A stretch of DNA of 21,722 nucleotides, taken from assembly GCA_964498065.1 (NCBI GenBank), contig CAZCFZ010000064.1, forward strand, positions 1 through 21,722, written 5' to 3'. The position numbers and the translations under genes are program-made. Under the pieces are notes generated by a model that did not search any database, had not been told where the DNA came from, and worked only from the letters and a program-made list of their open reading frames with translations. This document shows positions 7,434 through 13,997 of the stretch, piece after piece. The stretch's first letter is position 1. Every line of letters starts with the position of its first letter. The stretch comes from FEN-1297 sp964498065 (lineage in GTDB: Bacteria > Bacteroidota > Ignavibacteria > Ignavibacteriales > Ignavibacteriaceae).

Positions 7434-7811
7434 ATGTATTCATTATTAGTTGGTCTTTCAGCTGTTATTTCGGTAGTATTGATGATTGTTGTATTGATGC
7501 AGGCAAGTAAAGGAGAAGGTTTATCAGGAACTTTCGGCGGCGCCGGAGGCGGTATGAGCACTATGTTCGGATCAAGACGAACTGCTGATTTTTTAAGTAA
7601 AGCTACATGGTGGTTAGGCGGAAGTCTTGCTGTTTTAGCTATTGTAATTAATTTATTCTTTCTGCCCGGACAGTCTGCCGCTGGCCAGAAAGAAACTATT
7701 ATTCAGCAGTCTTCCAATCAGCAAATACCGCAGACACCCAGTTTACCCCAGCAGAATCCTACAAATACTCCAAGCCAGGGTCAACAAGGTACACAACAAA
7801 AAACCAAGTAA
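7434..7811 (+). CDS. secG: Preprotein translocase subunit SecG
   Basis: SecG is the small third subunit of the SecYEG channel in the inner membrane and assists SecA-driven export. The sequence shows the family pattern: a first membrane segment at residues 2-24 (VVLMIVVLMQ), the conserved cytoplasmic stretch KGEGLSGTFGG, then MFGSRRTADFLSKATWW, and a second membrane segment at about 57-77. The last 45 residues are a Gln/Pro/Thr-rich tail with no predicted structure, as is common for SecG in this phylum. The start is supported by AAGGAG 8 nt upstream. It lies directly behind tRNA-Met, and both probably use the promoter at 7291-7319. A hairpin follows 18 nt after the stop. Confidence 0.95.
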   Translation: MYSLLVGLSAVISVVLMIVVLMQASKGEGLSGTFGGAGGGMSTMFGSRRTADFLSKATWWLGGSLAVLAIVINLFFLPGQSAAGQKETIIQQSSNQQIPQTPSLPQQNPTNTPSQGQQGTQQKTK

Positions 7812-7829
7812 AATATCGGATTTAATTTC

Positions 7830-7862
7830 AAGGCCTCGAATTGTATGACAATTCGAGGTCTT
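7830..7862. terminator. Bidirectional terminator between secG and the PBP4-type gene
   Basis: AAGGCCTCGAATTGT (7830-7844) and ACAATTCGAGGTCTT (7848-7862) form a 15-bp stem with one G-U pair and a 3-nt apical loop. Short T runs lie on both outer sides. It lies between two convergent genes and ends four bases before the stop of the minus-strand gene. Confidence 0.85.
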
Positions 7863-7865
7863 TAA

Positions 7866-9134
7866 TTACCAGTTTGTGAGTATTTCGACTATCTTGTTTT
7901 CTGCTTCGCGATACGTATCAGTCCAGCCGTTTTTATAGTCGAAGATTATACTCACGATCAATTCTTCCCCCTTAGCAGTTTTCAAATAACCCGATAATGA
8001 AGAAACGCCGTTTAGAGTTCCGGTTTTACCGTGAAAGTCATTTTCGGCAGAACTTCCTATCATCCGGTCTCTTAAAGTACCGTCGACCCCGGCTATACTA
8101 AGAGAGTTGTAAAAATCCTTAAAGTTTTTATTATCGAAATACATCTTCTGCAGCAATCCTACTATAGCTCCAACAGTAACCAAATCATATCTCGAAATGC
8201 CTGATCCGTCAACAACTGCAGTGCCGTTTGCATAGATCCCGTTATCTTTAAGAAATTTTAATATAGTCTGGGTTGAGTAAAAAGAATTTCCTTGCTTACC
8301 TGTTGCAACCGCACCTATTGTTTTAAATAAACATTCCGCTAAAAAATTATCGCTGTGTTTATTAATTTTTTGAACCAAATCCTTTAATAGGATTTTAGAT
8401 TCGGTAAGTACACCGGCGCCGGGAGGTGTTTTGCCTTTCTTAGCTCCTTTTAAAACTTTAATTCCGCCCTTTATCAATTTTTCTCTCAAAAGTTTAGCAA
8501 TATATAAAGGAGGATTGTTTATGTATTTTCTATATGCAACAACTCTTCTTCTTAAATGTCCTCTTCGCCGGTATCTAATTGTTCTATGTACGATTATTCC
8601 GTTCCTATTAATAACCAGAGCGGAAATAGGAGGGAGCTTGATGTTAGGTGCTTCATCATTTATCCAGTCGGCGCGTGTATATAATTCATCAAAATAATAA
8701 TCATCGCCGACAATATATCCGGTAATTTTTTTAATCCCCATTTTTTTTAAAGTTTTTACCATTTCGATAAGGTCGTCAGTAGTGAAAACCGAATTCCCGA
8801 ATCCTTTAATATATAGATTACCTTGAATAACTCCGTCTTTAATGTCCTTGTCGTCGCATAAAATTTTTGTGGCCAGTGGATAATTACCGCCCATAATAGA
8901 AAGGGCTGTTGCAGTTGTAAAAAGTTTTGTGTTGGATGCAGGAACCATGGATAAAGTATGATTTTTTTGGAATACCGTATCCTGGGTTAAAGGATCATAA
9001 ATTAAGATTGCAGTTTTAGTAGTTGAAGGTAACTTATTAAGTATTTCGGTAATCTTTTCCTTAATATCATCTTTGGTAGAAGCTGAGATTTGAATAAATA
9101 ACAGTAAAAATATCAATAATATTTTTTTTGCCAT
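7866..9134 (-). CDS. dacB: D-alanyl-D-alanine carboxypeptidase/endopeptidase, PBP4 type (peptidase S13)
   Basis: This is a low-molecular-weight penicillin-binding protein that trims or cleaves peptidoglycan cross-links in the periplasm. A signal peptide covers residues 1-19 (MAKKILLIFLLLFIQISAS). The three active-site motifs are intact: SNTK at 67-70 with the nucleophile Ser67, SDN at 261-263, and KTG at 370-372. The region between the first two motifs is the family's inserted domain (GYIVGDDYYFDE at 139-150). At 422 aa it is somewhat shorter than Escherichia coli PBP4. An unusual Arg-rich patch lies at about 184-203. No clear Shine-Dalgarno site precedes the ATG. It converges on secG and diverges from the LOG-family gene across a 213-nt spacer. 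Confidence 0.92.
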   Translation of the reverse strand: MAKKILLIFLLLFIQISASTKDDIKEKITEILNKLPSTTKTAILIYDPLTQDTVFQKNHTLSMVPASNTKLFTTATALSIMGGNYPLATKILCDDKDIKDGVIQGNLYIKGFGNSVFTTDDLIEMVKTLKKMGIKKITGYIVGDDYYFDELYTRADWINDEAPNIKLPPISALVINRNGIIVHRTIRYRRRGHLRRRVVAYRKYINNPPLYIAKLLREKLIKGGIKVLKGAKKGKTPPGAGVLTESKILLKDLVQKINKHSDNFLAECLFKTIGAVATGKQGNSFYSTQTILKFLKDNGIYANGTAVVDGSGISRYDLVTVGAIVGLLQKMYFDNKNFKDFYNSLSIAGVDGTLRDRMIGSSAENDFHGKTGTLNGVSSLSGYLKTAKGEELIVSIIFDYKNGWTDTYREAENKIVEILTNW

Positions 9135-9304
9135 ATGCCGGGAGTATTTATGAAGTAAAAAAGTTTGTAATCTATTTTAAGTTGCTTATTTTTAAAACAA
9201 ATGAAAAGCAGTTTTCGAAAATTAAATCAATTATAGAAATTTTAAAACAAAACATTTCAAATATAAAATTTTAATATTGAAAAAAAAGGCTATCAATATA
9301 CCAT

Positions 9305-9333
9305 TTGAACGCTGCTGATTACTAGTTTATTGT
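9305..9333 (+). promoter_or_regulatory. Possible sigma70-type promoter of the LOG-family gene
   Basis: TTGAAC (9305-9310) and TATTGT (9328-9333) are 17 nt apart. Transcription would start near 9340, leaving a leader of only about 8 nt before the ATG at 9348. The -10 box matches the consensus at four of six bases, so the call is moderate. Confidence 0.45.
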
Positions 9334-9347
9334 AAAATTTATCTGGA

Positions 9348-10214
9348 ATGCAAATGGCTAAAAAAAGAACTGTCCTAAAAGCTTATGAGGATTTGGAATT
9401 TCTGAATTCTTCCGATGCCCGAATATTAAGAATCCTCTCGGAATTTCTTGAACCGCAAAAGGAATTTAAAAAACATAAAATAATAGATACCATAGTTTTC
9501 TTCGGATCGGCAAGATTAAAATCCAGGAAAGAATCTCTTGCAGCATTAAATAAATTTAAGACAATTAATCCGAAATCTACACCGAAGCTTGCAGAGGAAT
9601 TACGCAAGGCACAGCACATGGTCCGCATGTCCAAGTATTATGAAGATGCGGTGGAGCTTTCTAGAAGACTTACGGAATGGTCAATGAGTTTGGAAACTTT
9701 TGCAAATAGATTTATTATTTGTACGGGCGGCGGCCCGGGCATAATGGAAGCTGCAAACAGAGGCGCGCATAAAGCCGGCGGGTATTCAATAGGATTGAAT
9801 ATTAGTATACCGTTCGAACAGTTTGTGAATAAATATGTTTCCCCCGAGTTAAGCTTCGAGTTTCATTATTTCTTTATGAGAAAATTCTGGTTTGCATATT
9901 TGGCTAAGTGTTTGATAGTATTTCCGGGCGGATTCGGCACAATGGATGAATTTTTCGAAATTTTAACATTGGTACAGACAGGCAAAATAAAGAAGAAGCT
10001 GTTGTTGGTAGTTTATGATGAGAAGTATTGGAAAAACATAATTAATTTCGACGGTTTAATTGAAAATGGAGTTATAAACAGATCGGACCTGAATAATTTT
10101 ACATTTTGCAATTCTGTGGATGAGGCTTTCGATAATATTGTTAAGCATTTCGATAAGCATTATTTGACTAAAAAAGAATCAAATGTACTGGAACCGAGAG
10201 TCGCTTTGAAATAA
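9348..10214 (+). CDS. LOG-family protein (TIGR00730-type Rossmann fold, putative phosphoribohydrolase)
   Basis: LOG-family enzymes hydrolyse nucleoside 5'-monophosphates at the N-glycosidic bond. Plant and some bacterial members release active cytokinins, and the bacterial role is often nucleotide salvage. The sequence has FFGSAR at 51-56, TGGGPGIMEAANRGA at 126-140, and the signature PGGFGTMDE at 193-201 with the conserved Met-Arg-Lys at 177-179 before it. At 288 aa it has about 45 extra N-terminal residues and an inserted helical segment at 60-115 compared with the shortest members. A second ATG at 9354 gives a protein two residues shorter, and neither start has a clear Shine-Dalgarno site. 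The true substrate cannot be read from sequence. Confidence 0.88.
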   Translation: MQMAKKRTVLKAYEDLEFLNSSDARILRILSEFLEPQKEFKKHKIIDTIVFFGSARLKSRKESLAALNKFKTINPKSTPKLAEELRKAQHMVRMSKYYEDAVELSRRLTEWSMSLETFANRFIICTGGGPGIMEAANRGAHKAGGYSIGLNISIPFEQFVNKYVSPELSFEFHYFFMRKFWFAYLAKCLIVFPGGFGTMDEFFEILTLVQTGKIKKKLLLVVYDEKYWKNIINFDGLIENGVINRSDLNNFTFCNSVDEAFDNIVKHFDKHYLTKKESNVLEPRVALK

Positions 10215-10218
10215 AAAA

Positions 10219-10236
10219 GCCCCCTTAAAAGGGGGC
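10219..10236 (-). terminator. Terminator of the rpsU unit
   Basis: GCCCCCTT (10219-10226) pairs with AAGGGGGC (10229-10236). Read on the minus strand the stem is followed by TTTTTTAT, a proper U tract, six bases after the bS21 stop. On the plus strand the stem is followed by AAAAC, so it would terminate the LOG-family gene only weakly. Confidence 0.85.
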
Positions 10237-10241
10237 AAAAC

Positions 10242-10433
10242 TTACTCCATATAATCAATACGATGTGCACGTCTGGCAGCTTTTAACTTTTCCATACGTT
10301 TTTTTATAGAAGGTTTCACAAAAAAGGTTCTTTTCTTATATTCTTTTAGAATGCCGGATCTTTCATATTTCTTTTTAAATCTTCTAAGAGCTTTATCAAT
10401 TGATTCGTTTTCGCCTACGGTAATACCTACCAA
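10242..10433 (-). CDS. rpsU: 30S ribosomal protein bS21, TTG start
   Basis: bS21 is a small basic protein that binds the 30S platform near the 3' end of 16S rRNA and helps initiation. The 63-aa product has the family pattern: ENESIDKALRRFKKKYERSGIL, residues 8-29, then a Lys/Arg-rich helix ending KLKAARRAHRIDYME. The start codon is TTG at 10433-10431. No ATG or GTG lies nearby in frame, and GAGGTGA sits 6 nt upstream, so TTG is well supported. It follows the zinc-ribbon gene by 25 nt and probably shares its transcript. A weak start paired with an extended Shine-Dalgarno site could support feedback control, because bS21 contacts the anti-Shine-Dalgarno region. Confidence 0.95.
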   Translation of the reverse strand: MVGITVGENESIDKALRRFKKKYERSGILKEYKKRTFFVKPSIKKRMEKLKAARRAHRIDYME

Positions 10434-10439
10434 ATTATT

Positions 10440-10446
10440 TCACCTC
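10440..10446 (-). promoter_or_regulatory. Extended Shine-Dalgarno site of rpsU
   Basis: TCACCTC on the plus strand reads GAGGTGA on the minus strand, 6 nt before the TTG. It decides the start, since the reading frame has no standard start codon in reach. Confidence 0.8.
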
Positions 10447-10458
10447 ACTTTTTGGTTT

Positions 10459-10839
10459 TTATATTGTTAATGATTCAATTAGTTTTTTTAAACCGGATTT
10501 TTGAAACTCAACCGCAATTGAACTTTGACCGTTTGATAAGACTTCCTTTGAAACTACCTTTCCGAAATCATCCCAGTTTTTATGATAAATAGATTCTCCG
10601 ATTTCAAACGATTTTGTCGGCGCATATACGGTACAGTCTTCGTTTTCAATTCCTTCTAAAGATACCTTGTTTTCTTTTACATCTTCTTCAATGTTGATTA
10701 TCATAGTCTGCTTGCATTTTTTGCATTTAGCCCAGTATTTATTTTCATTTCCTTCGCCCAGTACTTGTCCTGTTAATTCCATCTTTTTTACTGTATTGCA
10801 TATCGGGCAAAAAACCTCAACATTCTTAACTCGTGCCAT
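10459..10839 (-). CDS. Zinc-ribbon protein with C-terminal small beta-barrel (CarD/tudor-like) domain
   Basis: A 126-aa cytoplasmic protein of no named family that I recognise. The N-terminus is a four-Cys zinc ribbon: C11-P-I-C14 and C39-K-K-C42. After a linker, residues 78-121 read FEIGESIYHKNWDDFGKVV then VEFQKSGLKKL. This resembles the G-x-x-[VI]-x-H-x-x-[FW]-G-x-V pattern of small barrel modules in CarD, the TRCF RNA-polymerase-interaction domain and the UvrD/PcrA C-terminal tudor domain. That pattern suggests contact with RNA polymerase or nucleic acid, but this is inference. The start has AAGGAAGG 7 nt upstream on the minus strand. It sits directly before rpsU, so it may be made together with a ribosomal protein. 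Confidence 0.82.
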   Translation of the reverse strand: MARVKNVEVFCPICNTVKKMELTGQVLGEGNENKYWAKCKKCKQTMIINIEEDVKENKVSLEGIENEDCTVYAPTKSFEIGESIYHKNWDDFGKVVSKEVLSNGQSSIAVEFQKSGLKKLIESLTI

Positions 10840-10896
10840 CGTTCAACCTTCCTTTTCGAAAATTCGAACTATTAATTTATGAAATAAATGCCCTAC

Positions 10897-10920
10897 AATC
10901 AAGATATGAATGTCTTGATT
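10897..10920. repeat. Stem-loop overlapping the end of the universal stress protein gene
   Basis: AATCAAGA (10897-10904) and TCTTGATT (10913-10920) form a perfect 8-bp stem with an 8-nt loop. It overlaps the stop codon of the minus-strand gene. There is no U tract after it on the minus strand, so it is a weak terminator at best and could instead be a processing site between the two genes. Confidence 0.4.
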
Positions 10921-11377
10921 ATTTATCTTTTTCAGTAGGTGTAATTACCAATACCGGGCATTTTGCGTAGCGAATTACTTTTTCAGCAACACTGCCTACA
11001 AGAGTGTGCAGAAGTCCTGTCCTTCCGTGAGTTGCGATAACTATTACATCAATATTTTGCTGCTGCGAATAATTTACAATTTCCTCGTAATCATTACCTT
11101 TTAACAGAATAGACTTTATTTCTACAGTATTTTGATTATTTATTTTGTCCAGCGCTTTTTTCAATGATTCTTTAGCAGCATCTTCTATCGATTTCATTAT
11201 TTTTTCTTCGGAAATATCAATTGCACGAATTGCCAAAATCGGCGGCTTTTTTTCTATAACATGTAGTAAATGAATTTTAGCTCCGTATTGTGAGGCTAAC
11301 TCGATTGCATAAGAAGCTGCAGTTAAAGATAAGTTGCTGAAATCCGTCGGCAATAAAATATTTTTTATTTTAAACAT
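10919..11377 (-). CDS. Universal stress protein, UspA family (ATP-binding type)
   Basis: A single Usp domain of 152 aa, cytoplasmic. Usp proteins help cells survive starvation and other stress, with mechanisms that differ among members. The sequence begins KNILLPTDFSNLS with Asp12 in the nucleotide-binding position. It ends with the ATP-binding signature ATHGRTGLLHTLVGS at 115-129, which fits G-x2-G-x9-G-S except that the first Gly is Ala, a change often seen in ATP-binding members. KCPVLVI at 139-145 is the conserved last strand. AGAAGGTGTG precedes the ATG on the minus strand. The upstream side is lost in the assembly gap, so the promoter cannot be assessed. Confidence 0.92.
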   Translation of the reverse strand: MFKIKNILLPTDFSNLSLTAASYAIELASQYGAKIHLLHVIEKKPPILAIRAIDISEEKIMKSIEDAAKESLKKALDKINNQNTVEIKSILLKGNDYEEIVNYSQQQNIDVIVIATHGRTGLLHTLVGSVAEKVIRYAKCPVLVITPTEKDK

Positions 11378-11671
11378 TTCACACCTTCTTTCATCCTAAA
11401 TATTGGGTTAATCTTATATTTAANNNNNNNNNNNNNNNNNNNNNNNNNNNNNNNNNNNNNNNNNNNNNNNNNNNNNNNNNNNNNNNNNNNNNNNNNNNNN
11501 NNNNNNNNNNNNNNNNNNNNNNNTAATAATTCTGGTTAATTAGGATACTACTAAAGTTGCTTATTGAGATTTTAACTTAAATAATCCTTATTATTTAAAA
11601 TTATTATTATCATTTCATTGAGCAAAACATTATATCTATTGCAATAAATGTGTTTTAACCGGATTTATTTT
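11378..11671. other. Spacer containing a 100-N assembly gap
   Basis: N bases fill 11424-11523, exactly 100, which is the usual placeholder for a gap of unknown size. The flanks are AT-rich and show no coding potential. A 9-bp dyad, TGCAATAAA (11640-11648) with TTTATTGCA (11671-11679), overlaps the stop of the M14 gene but has no T tract. A gene or repeat may be missing inside the gap. Confidence 0.95.
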
Positions 11672-13090
11672 TTATTGCAGAATTAGTCCGTTCTTAATTT
11701 CTCCCACGGAATTTAACACATCATAAATAAAACCATTTATAATAACGTATCTTACGACTTTATTTTTCTTAAGAACAAAATTAGGTACTACCCCGGTTTT
11801 AATATCATTTTCCAACTTATAATTTTGATCCTTAATAATGTTAATTGCCAGAGGACAATATTCATCATTAAAGTTCGGGGAATTTAACATTACATTTGTA
11901 TAACCTTCGTTGTAAAGATTATTTAAATTAAGCTTTTTTATTTCTTCAATCGAACTGAATTGGGATGGGCAGGTTTTCCCGGGTAAAATCTCCATGCCTT
12001 CAAAATCATAATCTTCATAACCGAAAAACACCGATAGATCGCCTAAATCTTCAACTGCAGATTTATAATAAAAATCTTTAGAATGATTTATATTAACTTC
12101 GGTACGGTTTATTCCCAAATCGAAAGAATATTCCAATCCGTTTTTGATGTATTTAACTCTCCTGATTATCAAATCCATCAAATCTTCTTCGTTAAACGGT
12201 ATTTTGTCGTAAGTATTCAGAGATTCATTATTAAAACTTTTTTCGGATATACTTTTAAATGCGCATAGAAGTGCGATAAAATTTAATTTTCTTATAAATT
12301 GTTTCTCCGTATCATCTTTCCAGCCGCCCGACTCAATAAGGATCGTACTCGTTCCCCATTTTTGAAAATTATCTCCAAAAGCACGTGGTTCGAAATCGTC
12401 GGAATATTTGGCGATGTGGCCCGGAATGAAAGATGAAAGAGCCCGGTACATTTGTCCGATTACTTTCATTGCATTTGAACGCACGATATCGATTGTTTTA
12501 TCGTAATTATGCGCCGGTGCAAGAAAAGACAACGCTGCTGATTTAAAACTGTGTCCGGCGCTGTAATGTAAATTTTGATCATGCAGGTTGAATCCGAAAT
12601 CTGCTTTTAAATTCTCAAATGTTTCTCTTAATACTTTCCCTTCGGGAGTCTGTTGGGAGACTGCATCCCTGTTAATATCTATATCAAATTTATTCCGTCT
12701 TTGAAAAACTTCCGCACCGTCAGGATTAACCATCGGCATAAAATAGAGGGTAATATTATTGAGTAAATTATTTCTAAAGTCATTTAGAAAATCATCAGCG
12801 GACAAAAAATTAAAAATATCGAATATTGCCATTGTTGCCGTGGATTCATCGCCATGAAGTTGAGACCATAAAAATATTTTAGTCTTCCCCGTTCCAATTT
12901 TAATTAAATGTATCGAGCGGTTTTCAGCTGAATTGCCTGCAATGGCAACTTCATATTTTTGATTATTATTTAAACGCTCGACTAAATCTGCAATGTCTTT
13001 ATGTTTGATCCTTCTATTCTTTAAAGAGGATTCCTTATAGGTTTGATAATTATAATATAGGTTATTCGCGAACTCTATATCTTGTGCCAT
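11672..13090 (-). CDS. M14-family zinc carboxypeptidase
   Basis: The first 290 residues form an M14 peptidase domain. Zinc ligands fit H79-G-D-E82 in SQLHGDES and His170 in FNLHDQ. The substrate-binding set is seen as MVNPDGAEVF at 120-129, RRNKFDIDINRD at 131-142 and the catalytic glutamate Glu253 in ILIESGGW. The family removes C-terminal residues or cleaves cell-wall or protein amide bonds, and the substrate cannot be told here. Residues 290-472 form an additional C-terminal region without motifs I recognise. No signal peptide is visible at the N-terminus (MAQDIEFANNLYYNYQTYKE), so the enzyme would be cytoplasmic unless the true start lies elsewhere. The start lacks a Shine-Dalgarno site. 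Two perfect palindromes lie 10-62 nt upstream. Confidence 0.88.
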   Translation of the reverse strand: MAQDIEFANNLYYNYQTYKESSLKNRRIKHKDIADLVERLNNNQKYEVAIAGNSAENRSIHLIKIGTGKTKIFLWSQLHGDESTATMAIFDIFNFLSADDFLNDFRNNLLNNITLYFMPMVNPDGAEVFQRRNKFDIDINRDAVSQQTPEGKVLRETFENLKADFGFNLHDQNLHYSAGHSFKSAALSFLAPAHNYDKTIDIVRSNAMKVIGQMYRALSSFIPGHIAKYSDDFEPRAFGDNFQKWGTSTILIESGGWKDDTEKQFIRKLNFIALLCAFKSISEKSFNNESLNTYDKIPFNEEDLMDLIIRRVKYIKNGLEYSFDLGINRTEVNINHSKDFYYKSAVEDLGDLSVFFGYEDYDFEGMEILPGKTCPSQFSSIEEIKKLNLNNLYNEGYTNVMLNSPNFNDEYCPLAINIIKDQNYKLENDIKTGVVPNFVLKKNKVVRYVIINGFIYDVLNSVGEIKNGLILQ

Positions 13091-13099
13091 TATAATTCT

Positions 13100-13119
13100 T
13101 ATTAATAATATTATTAATA
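13100..13119. repeat. Perfect 20-bp AT palindrome upstream of the M14 gene
   Basis: TATTAATAATATTATTAATA is a perfect palindrome centred at 13109/13110, 10-29 nt before the M14 start codon on the minus strand. It could be an operator or form a hairpin in the mRNA leader. As it is pure A and T, chance is a real alternative. Confidence 0.45.
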
Positions 13120-13132
13120 GTAAAAAATATTT

Positions 13133-13152
13133 AATTATAACCGGTTATAATT
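13133..13152. promoter_or_regulatory. Perfect 20-bp palindrome with AACCGGTT core, candidate operator
   Basis: AATTATAACCGGTTATAATT is a perfect dyad centred at 13142/13143, about 43-62 nt upstream of the M14 start. The GC core inside AT arms is the usual layout of a dimeric repressor site. Its centre is 33 bp, about three helical turns, from the centre of the neighbouring palindrome, so two dimers could bind the same face. Confidence 0.5.
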
Positions 13153-13236
13153 TATAGATTATTGAATATATTTACTACAGCTAATAAACGAAAAGTGACC
13201 GAATAATCTATTTAAATACATAATATTAAAATAAAC

Positions 13237-13256
13237 TCACTTTGTCTTTAAAGTGA
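13237..13256 (-). terminator. Possible weak terminator of the DUF2461 gene
   Basis: TCACTTT (13237-13243) pairs with AAAGTGA (13250-13256) around a 6-nt loop. On the minus strand it starts 7 nt after the stop codon and is followed by GTTTATTTTAAT, an interrupted T tract. Confidence 0.5.
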
Positions 13257-13262
13257 AAGTTA

Positions 13263-13997
13263 TTAAACCGCAACACCCATTCTCTCTTCGAATTCATCGA
13301 TCAATTTTAAAGGATTTGAAGAAATTGTAAAACAATATAATGGGTATAAATTAGAAAATGTTTTTATTGCTTCGGTTAAAAAGTCCGGTGAGCATACTAG
13401 TTTTTTATTTAAAGAAATTTCTTTTTCGAGAAGAATATATTTCATACTTAATAAGGCGTCAAAATTTTTTGCAGCATTAAAAGCCGGCGTTACAAGCTCG
13501 GGAATTTTATGCAGTTCATAAAAGGTGAATTTGTTGTTGATCTTGAATTTTTTGCAGATACTAATAATTTCTTTACGGTATTTTATCAAATTTTTATTTA
13601 GGTATAATTCATCACCTGCCGAATTGTTTAAGAAGAGACCGTATTGAATGCCTCCTTTAAAAAGATAAACATAAAACTCACTATCCATTTTGAATCTTCC
13701 GAAGTGAATAAGGAAAAATGTTTTGTAAGGTGTGCCTTTTGAAAATCTCATATCTTTATTGATACGCATGAGAGTTTTATTAAACTTAGGTTCGGTTCTT
13801 ATTGCAGGATTTAAGTGACTAAAGAATTGGCTTATTGTTGCTACGAATGATTTTGCGGGGTCAACAATGTTTTCTTGGTAACGGGTCCTGTTTTTAGAAA
13901 ACCATGCAACGTTGTTATTTTTCTCTTTTTCCAATTGGCCGAGGAATTTAAATGAATCCTGCCTGAACCCGCTGAATACAGGAATTGAAGTGATCAA
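13263..13997 (-). CDS. DUF2461 family protein (TIGR02453)
   Basis: The family is widespread in bacteria and has no agreed function. The hallmark motifs are present: F-x-G-F near the start, NNVAWFSKNRTRY at 29-41, and MRINKDMRFSKGTPYKT at 77-93, the last being the best-conserved block of the family. The protein has 244 aa, near the usual length, with no signal peptide. The start is a TTG at 13997-13995 that overlaps the TGA stop of the upstream barrel gene by four bases (TTGA). No ATG or GTG lies in frame before the conserved block, so translation is probably coupled to the upstream gene. The pairing with an outer-membrane protein gene may be incidental. Confidence 0.88.
   Translation of the reverse strand: MITSIPVFSGFRQDSFKFLGQLEKEKNNNVAWFSKNRTRYQENIVDPAKSFVATISQFFSHLNPAIRTEPKFNKTLMRINKDMRFSKGTPYKTFFLIHFGRFKMDSEFYVYLFKGGIQYGLFLNNSAGDELYLNKNLIKYRKEIISICKKFKINNKFTFYELHKIPELVTPAFNAAKNFDALLSMKYILLEKEISLNKKLVCSPDFLTEAIKTFSNLYPLYCFTISSNPLKLIDEFEERMGVAV

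Noticed and set aside
10667..10882. 71-residue plus-strand open frame
   Set aside because: It is antisense to the zinc-ribbon gene, which has intact Cys pairs and a Shine-Dalgarno site.
11640..11679. Terminator for the M14 gene
   Set aside because: The 9-bp TGCAATAAA/TTTATTGCA stem overlaps the stop codon, has a 22-nt loop and is not followed by a T tract on the minus strand.
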